Source of the DNA: Methanocorpusculum sp. UBA424
Lineage (GTDB): Archaea > Halobacteriota > Methanomicrobia > Methanomicrobiales > Methanocorpusculaceae
DNA: 64,000 nt
Assembly: GCA_002498375.1 (NCBI GenBank)
Contig: DAHC01000012.1
Coordinates: 1 to 64,000, forward strand
Direction: 5' to 3'
Both the position numbers and the translations under genes were made by a program. The notes below the pieces were generated by a model. The model did not search any database, had not been told where the DNA came from, and worked only from the letters and a program-made list of their open reading frames with translations. How positions within the stretch are numbered: the stretch's first letter is position 1; each line of letters opens with the position of its first letter. Below are positions 52,324 through 61,546 of this stretch, piece after piece.

Positions 52324-53045
52324 TGCAGCCCCCTGACCGTGACATTATATTCAACTACGGTCACTTTGGTGAACGTTCCGAGAAATGCATTCCAGGGACT
52401 GGCCGGATCGGGCTTGTACAATGATACATTTGCAGTAGAGTAGGTTTGATTTCCAAGATATTTGTAGGTAAGACTGAGGGGGATATTTCCAAGGATCTGC
52501 TGTTCGCTGTAGTTTGCGGGGACACACACGAGAACCAGATTGGTGTTCCCGGAAGAGGGAGGGAGGATCACATACTGCGTCTCATTTTTCTGTCCCCGAA
52601 ACACCGCTCCCCCTTCATACACGATGCGAAGATCCTTCGCGTAATAATTCGCCGAGTTAAAGGTTATTTTAAGAGAAGAAACCGGCTTTGGTCCTGCGCT
52701 GGAATTTATCCAAAATGCCGTCCCGTTGCTCACGGTGACCGTACCTGTGCCAAGGGGCGGAGATAAAAACAGCAGACCGGAAAGATCCGTTCCCTGGACC
52801 GGGGACGGGGAAATAACCCGGCTTGCGTTCGTATCGGTCTTGCCGTTCATCCACAGCAGATCGATCCCGTATTTGACATCAGCGATCTCTTCTGTAACCA
52901 GACGGGCGTGTTCTGTTTCGACCGCCTGCCCCTGGGCCGGGATATAAAAGAGGATCCAGACAGCTGCAACTGACACGACCAAAGCAATGATCAGTACAAA
53001 ACCGATAACCTCGGCGACTCCGTCGTCAGCTGTCTTCTTCTTCAT
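52320..53045 (-). CDS. Pilin-like protein, first gene of minor-pilin operon
   Basis: 241 residues; basic leader, DGVAEVIGFVLIIALVVSVAAV hydrophobic helix with expected prepilin-type cleavage, then a beta-rich domain with many N-x-S/T sequons. Carries the RIVYEGGAVFRGQ block shared with the next two genes. First gene of the operon running to 49580. Upstream spacer of about 117 bp separates it from the divergent small membrane protein. Confidence 0.75.
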   Translation of the reverse strand: MKKKTADDGVAEVIGFVLIIALVVSVAAVWILFYIPAQGQAVETEHARLVTEEIADVKYGIDLLWMNGKTDTNASRVISPSPVQGTDLSGLLFLSPPLGTGTVTVSNGTAFWINSSAGPKPVSSLKITFNSANYYAKDLRIVYEGGAVFRGQKNETQYVILPPSSGNTNLVLVCVPANYSEQQILGNIPLSLTYKYLGNQTYSTANVSLYKPDPASPWNAFLGTFTKVTVVEYNVTVRGLQ

Positions 53046-53162
53046 AATATCCGAAAGAATGGTTATGGTCTATTTTTGCTGTGAAGAGTATAGAATACTT
53101 CTGCACATGGAATAAAGAACAGGGACGCAATGCATATATGCAAAAACCGAGTACATAGTATC

Positions 53163-53342
53163 ATGGATAAAACTGGACTTATCACACTGATCGTAGGTAT
53201 TATTCTTCTCGCTTTAGGTATTCTTGGCATATGGTTCAACCTTGATCTGTTCATTCAGTTCGTACTGGGAGGATTTGGACTCGTTCTCGCACTCTGCGGT
53301 CTTGGCGCAGTTCTTCTGGGCATTCTGATGCTCAAAGAATAA
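53163..53342 (+). CDS. Small two-helix membrane protein
   Basis: 59 residues from ATG 53163 (an upstream in-frame ATG at 53130 adds a polar 11-residue extension). Two hydrophobic helices: LITLIVGIILLALGILGIWF and a second Gly/Leu-rich helix, with a short acidic-basic end LMLKE. Function unknown. It ends 10 bp before the DNA glycosylase gene, so co-transcription is likely. Confidence 0.7.
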   Translation: MDKTGLITLIVGIILLALGILGIWFNLDLFIQFVLGGFGLVLALCGLGAVLLGILMLKE

Positions 53343-53352
53343 CTTTTTTTTT

Positions 53353-54195
53353 ATGCAGACATTTGCTCTTGAAGATATCCCTTTTCAGCTGGATCTGACC
53401 GTTTCCTGCGGGCAGGCATTTCGCTGGCAAAAGCAGAACGGATTCTGGTATGCGCCGGTCAAAGACAAGGTCTGGAAGGTCCGTCAGGAGGGAGATACTC
53501 TGTGGTATGACGGACCGACTGAAGAGGAACTCGTCAGATACTTCGGACTGGATGTCCCCCTGGACACTATTCTGGATGAGATCGATACGGATCCGCTGAT
53601 CCATGCGGCGATCGAAACGTGCCGGGGTCTTCGGATCATCAGGCAGGATCCCTGGGAGTGTCTGATTTCGTATATTTGTGCGACGTGTGCGAATATTCCC
53701 GGGATCACGATGCGTATCGAGAATCTTTCAAAGAGTTACGGGAGGAGAGTTGAGGCGGACGGTTCGGTGTTTTACACGTTTCCAAAAGCGGAACGGCTCG
53801 CCGCCGAAGAGATCTGCTCTGTTCGGGCATGTAAAGTCGGGTACCGGGATACCTACATCTGCAAAGCGGCAAAGACGGCGGCCGAAAATCCCCGCTGGGC
53901 AGATGAGATCAGGAGTCTGCCCTATCTTTCAGCGAAAGAGAGACTGATGATGCTGCCTGGCGTCGGGCCAAAAGTGGCTGACTGTGTGCTTTTGTTTGCG
54001 TTTGAAAAGTATGAGGCGTTTCCGATCGATGTGTGGATCGAAAGGATCCTTAGGACGAAGTATCTGGGCGGAGAGAAAAAACTCTCATATAATAAGGCAG
54101 GAACATTTGCAAGAGACCATTTCGGGCAGTATGCAGGATATGCTCAGGAGTATCTGTTCGGGATCAGGGAGGAGATAGCCGGGAAAGGGGCGTGA
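53353..54195 (+). CDS. ogg: 8-oxoguanine DNA glycosylase/AP lyase (OGG1-type)
   Basis: Base-excision repair enzyme of 280 residues that removes 8-oxoguanine. Helix-hairpin-helix motif LPGVGPKVADC (201-211) with catalytic Lys207 and the Asp in PIDVW (Asp226), the same pair as in OGG1. N-terminal domain begins FQLDLTVSCGQAFRW, another OGG signature. This is the longer OGG1-type form rather than archaeal AGOG. Preceded by a T-rich tract after the small membrane gene. Confidence 0.92.
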   Translation: MQTFALEDIPFQLDLTVSCGQAFRWQKQNGFWYAPVKDKVWKVRQEGDTLWYDGPTEEELVRYFGLDVPLDTILDEIDTDPLIHAAIETCRGLRIIRQDPWECLISYICATCANIPGITMRIENLSKSYGRRVEADGSVFYTFPKAERLAAEEICSVRACKVGYRDTYICKAAKTAAENPRWADEIRSLPYLSAKERLMMLPGVGPKVADCVLLFAFEKYEAFPIDVWIERILRTKYLGGEKKLSYNKAGTFARDHFGQYAGYAQEYLFGIREEIAGKGA

Positions 54196-54383
54196 TGACG
54201 GGAGAGAATAGTGTACTGACCCGGGAGTGGTTAACAGATGAATTTTCCAAGCGGACAAATTATCTGGTTTAAGGAGAGGTAATCCCCGCAATTGTAAGTA
54301 AAAACCCATTTTTGGTACAAAAAATGACGCAAAATTTCCGTCTCCGACAGATATAAGGTGCGAAAGGATCCATTACTATACTC

Positions 54384-55004
54384 ATGAAATTGAGCATACT
54401 CACCCTTGCCGTCCTAGCAGCAGTACTCTGTTCGGCAGGATGCGTGAGCAGTCAGGACGATATCATCGGGACATGGATAAGTGAAGAGCTCACGAATTTT
54501 CCCTCGCCCGATGTGAACAGGATACTTCTGGAATTCAATGATGATAGGAGAGGGACCGAGACCTGGGTCTACGCACACGGGGATACGTATGTCTTCAACA
54601 TCTCCTGGATCGAAAACGACGACGGTTCTTTTGCTTATGCTTATGACTCCTGGCTGACGACCGTGTCAGAAAACGGAACGCTTGCCTCTGATGAAGAAGG
54701 ACGGGTCTTTGTACGGGAAGGGGGCGATGCCGACAGCGGATATGTCGGAACGTGGACGAACCTTGGGGCGTATGCATATAACGGGATGCTCTATACCATA
54801 ACCAACGAGATCTATCCAGACAACACCGGTGTTTCGATCTGGACGGATCAAAACGGCGTGACCGAACCGCCGTGGGAAATCGTCTGGTACCCCTACAAAG
54901 AAAACACGTACATCAATTATTACAAAGAGGGCCTGATCAGATTAACTCTACTGGATAACTCAGCGGGGCTGGATAATTACAACCTGACCTTTACCAAGTC
55001 ATAA
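54384..55004 (+). CDS. Secreted lipoprotein, unknown function
   Basis: 206 residues. The N-terminal signal peptide ends in a lipobox (LCSAGC), so Cys20 should be lipid-modified and anchor the protein outside the membrane. The mature part is acidic and rich in aromatic residues, starting DDIIGTWISEE, which resembles lipocalin-like or DUF-type domains in methanogen lipoproteins. Lies between ogg and the convergent srp54 operon. No specific role assigned. Confidence 0.75.
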   Translation: MKLSILTLAVLAAVLCSAGCVSSQDDIIGTWISEELTNFPSPDVNRILLEFNDDRRGTETWVYAHGDTYVFNISWIENDDGSFAYAYDSWLTTVSENGTLASDEEGRVFVREGGDADSGYVGTWTNLGAYAYNGMLYTITNEIYPDNTGVSIWTDQNGVTEPPWEIVWYPYKENTYINYYKEGLIRLTLLDNSAGLDNYNLTFTKS

Positions 55005-55024
55005 TTTTTTCAAAAAAAGAGATT

Positions 55025-56365
55025 TTACATCGGACCCATAGGTCCCATGCCGCCTTTCTGCATCTGTTTCATCATTTTGCCCATCGCCATCCTGTTTCCT
55101 CTGAATCCTTTCAGCGTTTTCTGCATCATCTTATAGTATTTGATGAGATCCCTGACCTCTTCGACCGAAGAACCGGAACCTTTGGCTACCCGCATCATCC
55201 TGGACGTGTTGATCAGAGCAGGCTCATCAAGTTCCTGCGGCGTCATGGAATCCATGATGATCCTAAACTTTTTCATCTTGTCAGCGGTTCCGTCCAGAGC
55301 GTCGGATGGAACGTTCAAATTGCCCATCGGCAGCATGGAAAGGACCTGCTTTAACGGACCCATCTTCTGCACCGCTTCGAGCTGTTTATACATATCGTTC
55401 AGGGTAAACTTTCCCCGAAGCATGGCGTTGACATCGACATCCTCGGCATTGATGGACTCTTCAGCCTTTTCGACGAGGGCTTTGAGATCGCCCATGCCGA
55501 GAAGTCTGGAAATAAATCCGTTGGGATCGAACCGTTCGAGATCATCGATCGTCTCACCGTTACCGATAAAAACGATCCCCGACTGGGTCTCGGCGACGGC
55601 GGACATAGCGCCTCCTCCTTTCGCCGTTCCGTCCATCTTGGTCACGATAACGCCGTCGATCCCGATCGCTTCATGGAACCGTTTGGCCTGATCACGGGCC
55701 GCCTGACCAAGAGCCGCGTCGATGACGAGCCAGCGGTGATCGGGTTTGAGGTACGCATTGACCTCTGTGATCTCATCGATCAGATCATCTTCCAGGGCAT
55801 GACGTCCGGCGGTATCGACGATGACGACATCCACATCTTTCAGGGCGGCAAGTCCGTCTTTGACGATTTTTACAGCATCCTTCTCCTTTGGATCTCCGTA
55901 ACTTGGGACATTGATCTTTTTGCAGAGCGTTTCGAGCTGGGCATAGGCTCCGGGCCGGAAGTTGTCGGCGCCGATCGCCCCGACTTTCAGACCTTTTCTC
56001 TGGAAGTAGCGGCAGAGTTTTCCGGTCGTGGTGGTCTTACCAGAACCCTGCAGACCGGCCATCAGGATCTTCTGCGGTTTTAAGGAGAACTCTGCCTCTT
56101 TGCCGACAAGGTTCACCAGCTCCTGATACACGATCCTGAGTACATGTTCGCGGGCGTTGATGCCTTTGGGGAGATTTTCGTCCAGAGAGCGGGCTTTTAT
56201 CTGCTTGGAAAGCTCCATCACGAGTTTGACATTGACGTCAGAGGAAAGCAGAGCCCGCTGGAGATCGCGGACGAGTTCGTCGACAGCGGCACGGTCGATG
56301 ACCGTTTTGCCGGCGAGTTTCTTCATCGCGTCTTTGAGTGAGTTGGATAATGTATCAAGTCCCAT
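55025..56365 (-). CDS. srp54: Signal recognition particle GTPase SRP54
   Basis: 446 residues from ATG 56365 ([10 protein letters not shown]), chosen because it follows the ftsY stop by 1 bp. NG domain with G1 [14 protein letters not shown] (about 101-114) and DTAGRH, and a Met-rich M domain ending [17 protein letters not shown], which binds SRP RNA and signal sequences. Directs membrane and exported proteins to the membrane with FtsY. Last gene of the long minus-strand translation/targeting run. Confidence 0.96.
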   Translation of the reverse strand: MGLDTLSNSLKDAMKKLAGKTVIDRAAVDELVRDLQRALLSSDVNVKLVMELSKQIKARSLDENLPKGINAREHVLRIVYQELVNLVGKEAEFSLKPQKILMAGLQGSGKTTTTGKLCRYFQRKGLKVGAIGADNFRPGAYAQLETLCKKINVPSYGDPKEKDAVKIVKDGLAALKDVDVVIVDTAGRHALEDDLIDEITEVNAYLKPDHRWLVIDAALGQAARDQAKRFHEAIGIDGVIVTKMDGTAKGGGAMSAVAETQSGIVFIGNGETIDDLERFDPNGFISRLLGMGDLKALVEKAEESINAEDVDVNAMLRGKFTLNDMYKQLEAVQKMGPLKQVLSMLPMGNLNVPSDALDGTADKMKKFRIIMDSMTPQELDEPALINTSRMMRVAKGSGSSVEEVRDLIKYYKMMQKTLKGFRGNRMAMGKMMKQMQKGGMGPMGPM

Positions 56366-56366
56366 G

Positions 56367-57380
56367 TTAGTCATCTCCGAATATTTCATCAATGATCAGC
56401 GAAGGGGTGAACGGTTTCATATCATCATACCCCTGCCCGACTCCGAGAAAAACGAGCGGTTTGCCGATCGTGTAGGCGATCGAGATGGCAGCTCCGCCTT
56501 TTGGATCCATGTCGACTTTGGTGAGAATGACGCCGTCTGTCGAGACGGTTTTTTCAAACTCTTCGGCACGGATGACCGCATCGTTTCCGGCTACGGCCTC
56601 ATCTACGTAGAAGACGAGATCGGGTTTCATCACCCGTTTGATCTTTTCCAGCTGGTTCATGAGATTGACCCGGTTGTGGAACCGGCCTGCCGAGTCGGCG
56701 AGGACAACATCCGTCTTGTGGGCTTTGGCATACTCGACGGTGTCATAGAGAACGGCCGACGGATCGGCTCCTTCCTGATGGGCGATGAGTTTGATGCCAA
56801 GTCTTTCACAGTGAACACGGATCTGTTCGATTGCCCCGGCACGGAACGTGTCGCCGGCTCCGACCACGACGGAGAGTCCCTGACTCTGAAGATAGTGGGC
56901 GATCTTGGCGACCGAAGTTGTTTTCCCGGTCCCGTTTACCCCGGTGAAGAGGATCTTGACCGGCTTTTCATGGTTTTTAATATAGGAGACGAGATCGAAT
57001 CCTTCACCAAGCACCTTTTCGATCGCATGTCTGAGAGCGTCCGTGACGACATCGTCAGCGGATTCCCGGAGTTTCCTGTGCGTGCCGACGAGCTCTTTTT
57101 TCATATGTTCAGTGATCGCCTCGGCTACCGGATAGGCTACGTCGGACTCCAGGAGGACCATCTGGAGTTCGAAGAGCGATTCCTCGATATCTTTTTCGGA
57201 GAGGACAAACTCGTGTTCTACGACAAGAGTTTTGATTTTATTGAGGAAGCCCGGGGCTTTTTTCTCCTCCGGCTGGGGTGATGGTATAGTTTCGACGGCG
57301 GCGGGAACCGGCGCTTCCGTCTCCGGAATCGGGTTCTTTTTCTTCCCGAGGCCGAGTTTATTTTTCAGTCCTTCAAACAT
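56367..57380 (-). CDS. ftsY: SRP receptor FtsY
   Basis: 337 residues. Lys/Glu-rich N-terminal A-domain ([14 protein letters not shown]), then the NG GTPase domain: G1 [13 protein letters not shown] (about 146-158), [19 protein letters not shown]. Membrane-associated receptor that docks the SRP-ribosome complex. Cotranscribed with srp54, whose start follows its stop by 1 bp. A gap of about 150 bp precedes it, after the prefoldin gene. Confidence 0.96.
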   Translation of the reverse strand: MFEGLKNKLGLGKKKNPIPETEAPVPAAVETIPSPQPEEKKAPGFLNKIKTLVVEHEFVLSEKDIEESLFELQMVLLESDVAYPVAEAITEHMKKELVGTHRKLRESADDVVTDALRHAIEKVLGEGFDLVSYIKNHEKPVKILFTGVNGTGKTTSVAKIAHYLQSQGLSVVVGAGDTFRAGAIEQIRVHCERLGIKLIAHQEGADPSAVLYDTVEYAKAHKTDVVLADSAGRFHNRVNLMNQLEKIKRVMKPDLVFYVDEAVAGNDAVIRAEEFEKTVSTDGVILTKVDMDPKGGAAISIAYTIGKPLVFLGVGQGYDDMKPFTPSLIIDEIFGDD

Positions 57381-57529
57381 TATCTATTCATTCGGTCCTG
57401 TGAATATAAATTCCTCTCTGTTAGTATAGAGAGAAGAGGTACATTAATCAAACCTCAGGATGGCCTGATACCGAACATCAGAATAGATTGAGAGAACGCA
57501 TTACGTAATACTGTATAAAAAAGAGAAGT

Positions 57530-57973
57530 TCAGCGGTGCTGAGTCTGAGAATAGATTTCCTGCATTCTCTGCTCAACGGCCCGCATCTGTTCCTGAAGCT
57601 TTCCAAGAGACTCAGAAAGCCGTTTTGCGGATGCATCCATCTCAGTGACCCGGTCGTGAAGGAACGTGATCGCTTCTTCGACCGGTTTTTCGACCGTGAT
57701 GCCTGCGCCGATCCCAACCAGGATCTTCTTCGTGTCGGTGACGACGGCATGAACTGATATGCCCCCGCCCAGATTCAGAAGAGTCGGTACATCTCCTTCC
57801 AGACCGCTGAAAGCCTCGAGCGACTCGGTGGACGCCAGTGCCTCCCCGCGTGCTGATTCGATGAACCGCAGCTGCTGGGTCAGAAGTTCAAACTGCTGGG
57901 AATATTCATTGGCATATGCCTGGAGGGAGCGGACCTCCTGCTCCAGGGATGCCTGATCAGTATTACTCGCCAT
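57530..57973 (-). CDS. pfdA: Prefoldin subunit alpha
   Basis: 147 residues from ATG 57973 (MASNTDQAS), overlapping the L18Ae stop by 11 bp; the frame is open for 35 more codons upstream but these run over the ribosomal gene. N- and C-terminal coiled coils flank a central beta hairpin (LLNLGGGISVHAVV), the prefoldin alpha pattern. Hexameric holdase chaperone with beta subunits (not in the window) that passes unfolded proteins to the thermosome. Confidence 0.93.
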   Translation of the reverse strand: MASNTDQASLEQEVRSLQAYANEYSQQFELLTQQLRFIESARGEALASTESLEAFSGLEGDVPTLLNLGGGISVHAVVTDTKKILVGIGAGITVEKPVEEAITFLHDRVTEMDASAKRLSESLGKLQEQMRAVEQRMQEIYSQTQHR

Positions 57974-58148
57974 TAATAGCCTTTGCAGCGTCAATGGTAA
58001 TATACTTGCGTTCGAGTCTGTGCTTGCTTCCGATCGTTGCAAGAGTGAATTCTCCAGCAAGTTTCTCGGAAGGTGCATCGACTATTTTTGTGAAGGGCTT
58101 CATCTGTCCATCATTTTTGAACGTGCCCTTTACCTCGAATTTCGGCAT
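57963..58148 (-). CDS. rpl18a: 50S ribosomal protein L18Ae (LX)
   Basis: 61 residues, the short archaeal LX form (MPKFEVKGTFKNDGQ, then SKHRLERKYITID). Sits between aIF6 and prefoldin alpha, the conserved archaeal order. Overlaps pfdA by 11 bp. Confidence 0.93.
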   Translation of the reverse strand: MPKFEVKGTFKNDGQMKPFTKIVDAPSEKLAGEFTLATIGSKHRLERKYITIDAAKAINGE

Positions 58149-58216
58149 TCATTTCACCTCACAGAAATCGCATACTTTTTTTTTAGCATGCTCAACTCGT
58201 GAAAAATAGAAATTTT

Positions 58217-58885
58217 TCACAAGAATCCAAATACATCTTCGATTCTACCAAGTTCATAGCCTGTGGTAGCGTTACCTGCCAGATATCCTTTACTGTTGAT
58301 CAGAAGACCGGTACCTATCAGCCCCGAACCCATGTTTACGGATCCGGTTCCGATAGCGACGTTAGCATCATCAATGCTGCGTTCCAGTTTTTCGATCTCC
58401 TCGGGAGTGCTTCGTGCCGGCAGAAGAACACCTGTATTCGTACAGGCGCATGTCATACCGACCGTTCCGACTCCTGCAAAGGACATCGGGATTATCTTGA
58501 CTTTCAGAAAATCCGCCACCATTTCACGCATCGCAGACGACATGTCCGGATGCACGACGGCAAACGAATCGTTGGTCAGAATTACGTTCCCTGCCGCATT
58601 CATCTCTTCTCCGAGGAGCAGGCAGTCGCCGTACTCCTGAAGGATTTCGAGTTCTGAATCCTGAATGAGACCGGAAACGACAAATCCGCGGGAATTGCCG
58701 GTCAGGAGGAGACCTATGACAGAGGAGCCCTGGATGAAGGTTTCAATAACCTCGACATCCAAAGCTTCCGCTATTTTGTCCCGGAACTCTTTTGGAGCTT
58801 CGACCGGGACTACGGCAAGATCTTCAAAGACACGGGCATACACGCCGATGTTCGGGTCACCATTCAATGACAGGGTCGGGTCCAT
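58217..58885 (-). CDS. eif6: Translation initiation factor aIF6
   Basis: 222 residues in five repeated alpha/beta subdomains (pentein fold). Recognisable segments are DPNIGVYARV, LLTGNSRGFVVSG, NSFAVV-like NDSFAVVHPDMS and the internal N-x-G turns. Binds the 50S subunit and prevents early joining with 30S. Begins 1 bp after the L31e stop. Confidence 0.95.
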   Translation of the reverse strand: MDPTLSLNGDPNIGVYARVFEDLAVVPVEAPKEFRDKIAEALDVEVIETFIQGSSVIGLLLTGNSRGFVVSGLIQDSELEILQEYGDCLLLGEEMNAAGNVILTNDSFAVVHPDMSSAMREMVADFLKVKIIPMSFAGVGTVGMTCACTNTGVLLPARSTPEEIEKLERSIDDANVAIGTGSVNMGSGLIGTGLLINSKGYLAGNATTGYELGRIEDVFGFL

Positions 58886-59149
58886 TTATTCCTCAGCAAG
58901 TTCTGCCTGGACCTGACCGTCTTCGAACTTCATTGCCCGAACACGAATGCGTCTTGGCGGTTTCTGGGATCCGCGTGCCCAGACGAGTTCGTTAATACTC
59001 TTATCGAGTTTAACGTCATCACTTTTCATGTGATGCTCGAGATAGCCGCGGATGTCTTTGATAGCTGCGTTTGCACGCTTGTAGCACGGAACACGCTTAA
59101 CATCGCGGAGCGGGATCACGTATACCTGTTCTTTTTGCACTTCTACCAT
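58886..59149 (-). CDS. rpl31e: 50S ribosomal protein L31e
   Basis: 87 residues; recognised from [20 protein letters not shown] and the ending [13 protein letters not shown]. Located in the conserved L39e-L31e-aIF6-L18Ae order. Confidence 0.95.
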   Translation of the reverse strand: MVEVQKEQVYVIPLRDVKRVPCYKRANAAIKDIRGYLEHHMKSDDVKLDKSINELVWARGSQKPPRRIRVRAMKFEDGQVQAELAEE

Positions 59150-59153
59150 TTTT

Positions 59154-59306
59154 TTACACCTTCAGCGTGCTGCGTCTCCAGTTGCGCCTCTTTGGATGAG
59201 ACACAACGGTACGCTTGGTTTTGATCATGACCCATGCAGGAACACGGCGGTTCTGCTGGGTTGCCTTTGCAAGACGAATCTTACGGCTTTTGGTAAGTTT
59301 GCTCAT
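59154..59306 (-). CDS. rpl39e: 50S ribosomal protein L39e
   Basis: 50 residues, highly basic ([20 protein letters not shown], ending [11 protein letters not shown]). The N-terminus and the [11 protein letters not shown] core match the family. Too short for most gene callers. Its ATG overlaps the last codons of the PP-loop ATPase gene by 4 bp. Confidence 0.95.
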
Positions 59307-59902
59307 GGTTCATTCACCATTTTTTTCTTGATGATCAGAGACTGTTCATGATTTTTCGGGAAGAGAGACACAAAGTCTATTCCTCTCCGGGTCATTTCAG
59401 CCCTGATCTCGTTTTCGAAGTCACCGTTTGGAATCGTTCCGGTCTCGCCGTAGGCGATCTCGAAGAACTTTTCCGCCAACCGGATGATCTCTTTTTTTCC
59501 GATGCCAAGTAAGGGGCGGATATAACTTACCCCGTACTTCATCTCCAGACTCTGCACTTCAGACTGTGTCCGCATCGGAACCCTGTCATCTCGTCGGGTC
59601 CCGTCGGCGACCACCTCATATTCCTGTGCTGCAGCACAGAGGGACCGTCGGTGGATTTCGTTGATAGCATTTGCAGGATGCCCGTCGTGAACGATTTGGT
59701 CCACGACCTCATCAAGGAAACCTGGCGCAAAGACCAGTTTCTTCCAGGGGAAACCGGTTTCCTTTGCCGCCGCCTCGATAGAAGGCACAGCATGGGTTTC
59801 GTCAAAGACAAAGGTCAAAAGCTCCACATCATAATCCCGTGACAACAGGACCGCGGCAAGACTGCTGTCTTTACCGCCGCTGTAGAGCACACCTACTTTC
59901 AT
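59303..59902 (-). CDS. PP-loop (adenine-nucleotide alpha-hydrolase) family ATPase
   Basis: 199 residues with the PP-motif SGGKDSS (9-15), followed by an alpha-hydrolase-like core with [20 protein letters not shown]. Family enzymes adenylate a substrate, often in tRNA thiolation or related modification. The position among ribosomal genes favours a tRNA-modification role (inference). Overlaps the PDCD5 stop by 4 bp (ATGA) and L39e by 4 bp. Confidence 0.85.
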
Positions 59903-60231
59903 CCAACCCTGCGGATATTGAATTCCTTCTTCTGCGGGACAATCTGAGTTAACAGCTGTCTGAGTTGTTCATCGGTAATTTTCTGACGCAGGCGTCCAGA
60001 TTGGGCGAGAGATACAATCTGCTGCTCGACGGAAGCGGCAAACTCCGGTTTTGTAAGCCGGATGGTGTTTAACCGCTCACGAGCTTCAGGCTCCATTACC
60101 TGCATGAGTACAGACTGAATCTGTGCCTGCATCTGCTGCTGACGCTGGATCTGGTCTTGTTCCGCCATCTGCTGCTGCTGCATCTGCATCATACGCTGAC
60201 GGCGGATCTCTGCGAGTTCATCGTCTCCCAT
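59899..60231 (-). CDS. PDCD5-family DNA-binding protein
   Basis: 110 residues with a Gln-rich N-terminal helix (QMQQQQMAEQDQIQRQQQMQ) and a helical C-terminal region (ARERLNTIRLTKPEFAASVE). Matches the archaeal PDCD5/TFAR19 family found beside rps19e in many archaea. Role uncertain; binds DNA in some species. Confidence 0.92.
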   Translation of the reverse strand: MGDDELAEIRRQRMMQMQQQQMAEQDQIQRQQQMQAQIQSVLMQVMEPEARERLNTIRLTKPEFAASVEQQIVSLAQSGRLRQKITDEQLRQLLTQIVPQKKEFNIRRVG

Positions 60232-60265
60232 TCTTGAATCACCTTCAATTGGTCAGTAATTATTT

Positions 60266-60721
60266 TTAATACTTTGCGAGTCCGGGCGCAGTCTCGACTG
60301 CCTGATCCTTAATGGAATAGGCGATGTTGTCGAGGAATTTGCGGCCTTTTGCAGAAACACTGCGGCCACCGGTAACCTTTTCGAGGTAGCCAGCAGTTTC
60401 GAGCTGCTGCATGACTTTTCTGGCAATGCTGCCACTGCCTTTTCTAAAGTGGGACGGCTTGGAACCGCGGTCCTGCAGACCGCCGTAAACAGAGCGCATA
60501 CGCTCAACTCCAATTGGGCCGTCAACGTAAATTCTACGCAGCACTGCTGCGGAACGAACATACCACCAGTCTGGATTTTCCGGCGGCATCTCCTTGTGTA
60601 CTCCCGTCTTGACGAACTCGGCCCACTCGGGTGCTTTAATAACGGACTCGTTCTTGAGTTCGTCTGCTACCTTTGCGATGAGTAAGTCTGCCGGAATATC
60701 AAACACTGTAGTCATTGACAA
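60266..60721 (-). CDS. rps19e: 30S ribosomal protein S19e
   Basis: 151 residues; family segments [34 protein letters not shown] and [14 protein letters not shown] are clear. Preceded by GAGGAT, a good Shine-Dalgarno, 7 bases before the ATG. Starts a run with PDCD5 and the PP-loop gene. Confidence 0.96.
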   Translation of the reverse strand: MSMTTVFDIPADLLIAKVADELKNESVIKAPEWAEFVKTGVHKEMPPENPDWWYVRSAAVLRRIYVDGPIGVERMRSVYGGLQDRGSKPSHFRKGSGSIARKVMQQLETAGYLEKVTGGRSVSAKGRKFLDNIAYSIKDQAVETAPGLAKY

Positions 60722-60844
60722 TCCTCACTGTATGCCGCATGTTGGAGACATGCTTTACGGAACATTTCCGTAATTGATGACATTAACAGTCTGTATAAAT
60801 TAGAGTCAAAAGATAATATATGTTCCCTAGAAAAAAGTGAGATA

Positions 60845-61186
60845 TTATTTCCTTCCCAGGTAGGAAGACTTGATTTTGTTTCGTGCTGAGAGATTTTTCG
60901 GCGGCGTTCGTCTCGAAGGCGCGGTTTCGGAGACCTTTCCCCGGTTTTTCGCACCAAGGACGACCATTCTCCCGCGCGCGGCAATAACATCTGCAGAGGC
61001 GGCTTTGGCAAGGTCCTGTACCTCTTCGGCATTCATGTCGGCGTTCTGAAGCCATTTAATTTTGATAACTTTGCGTGCATCAAGCTGACGGCGAACCTCG
61101 GCAACGAGATCTTCGGTGTAGCCGTTTTTGCCGACCCATATGGTTGGTTTCAGGGTCTGGATATAGGATTCTGTAATATCTGAGAT
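60845..61186 (-). CDS. yhbY: YhbY-family (CRM-domain) RNA-binding protein with a non-AUG start
   Basis: CRM/YhbY domain binding pre-ribosomal RNA. The recognisable domain begins LKPTIWVGKNGYTEDLVAEV and continues through KVIKIKWLQNADMN, so it must start well before the first ATG (61036), which would remove the first half. Upstream to the in-frame RNase P4 stop there is no ATG, GTG or TTG. An ATC at 61186 is placed 6 bases after AGGTGA and gives SDITESYIQTLKP. The product would be 113 residues, with a C-terminal basic tail typical of archaeal members. Non-AUG start is inferred, not proven. Confidence 0.75.
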   Translation of the reverse strand: MSDITESYIQTLKPTIWVGKNGYTEDLVAEVRRQLDARKVIKIKWLQNADMNAEEVQDLAKAASADVIAARGRMVVLGAKNRGKVSETAPSRRTPPKNLSARNKIKSSYLGRK

Positions 61187-61192
61187 TGTTTT

Positions 61193-61198
61193 TCACCT
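61193..61198 (-). promoter_or_regulatory. Shine-Dalgarno placing the YhbY start
   Basis: AGGTGA, overlapping the RNase P4 stop codon, is a perfect anti-Shine-Dalgarno match. It sits 6 bases before ATC 61186 and 15 before ATT 61177; the first spacing is normal. Confidence 0.55.
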
Positions 61199-61513
61199 TG
61201 ATTCGGTTTTTTTATTGAGGGGGATACGGGTAACTGCTCCGCAGCTACCGCAGGTATAGATGATCTTCCCATGCTGGATCCTGACCCGGAGATTTGTTCC
61301 CGGGATAAAGTAAGCATGACATGACGGGCAGAATGAGCGCCGGTGATAGTGTGCCAGACGAACACGCTGTTTCATCGCCATCTCGCGGGCAAGGGAGACA
61401 TAGCGAGCAGAGAGTTCAGGCTCATCTCGTGCCTCTTTTGCACGTTCAAACAAAATATCGACCCGTTCCTGAGCGATTTTTTTTGCTGAGACGCCTTTTT
61501 CTGCTTTTGCCAT
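61193..61513 (-). CDS. rnp4: Ribonuclease P protein component 4
   Basis: 106 residues, Rpr2/Rpp21 family. Two zinc-binding pairs: Cys62/Cys65 (CPSC) and Cys88/Cys91 (CGSC). N-terminal helices rich in Arg and Lys bind the RNA. Works with other Rnp subunits and the RNase P RNA in tRNA 5' maturation. Its stop is in frame with the following YhbY sequence. Confidence 0.95.
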   Translation of the reverse strand: MAKAEKGVSAKKIAQERVDILFERAKEARDEPELSARYVSLAREMAMKQRVRLAHYHRRSFCPSCHAYFIPGTNLRVRIQHGKIIYTCGSCGAVTRIPLNKKTESR

Positions 61514-61546
61514 AGAGATTATGCCTTATACAATAAGGGTTCAGAC

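Noticed and set aside
56157..57281. Plus-strand open frame (374 codons) opposite ftsY and the 5' end of srp54
   Set aside because: Antisense shadow of two well-identified SRP genes; no family resemblance and acidic low-complexity composition typical of reverse-complement frames.
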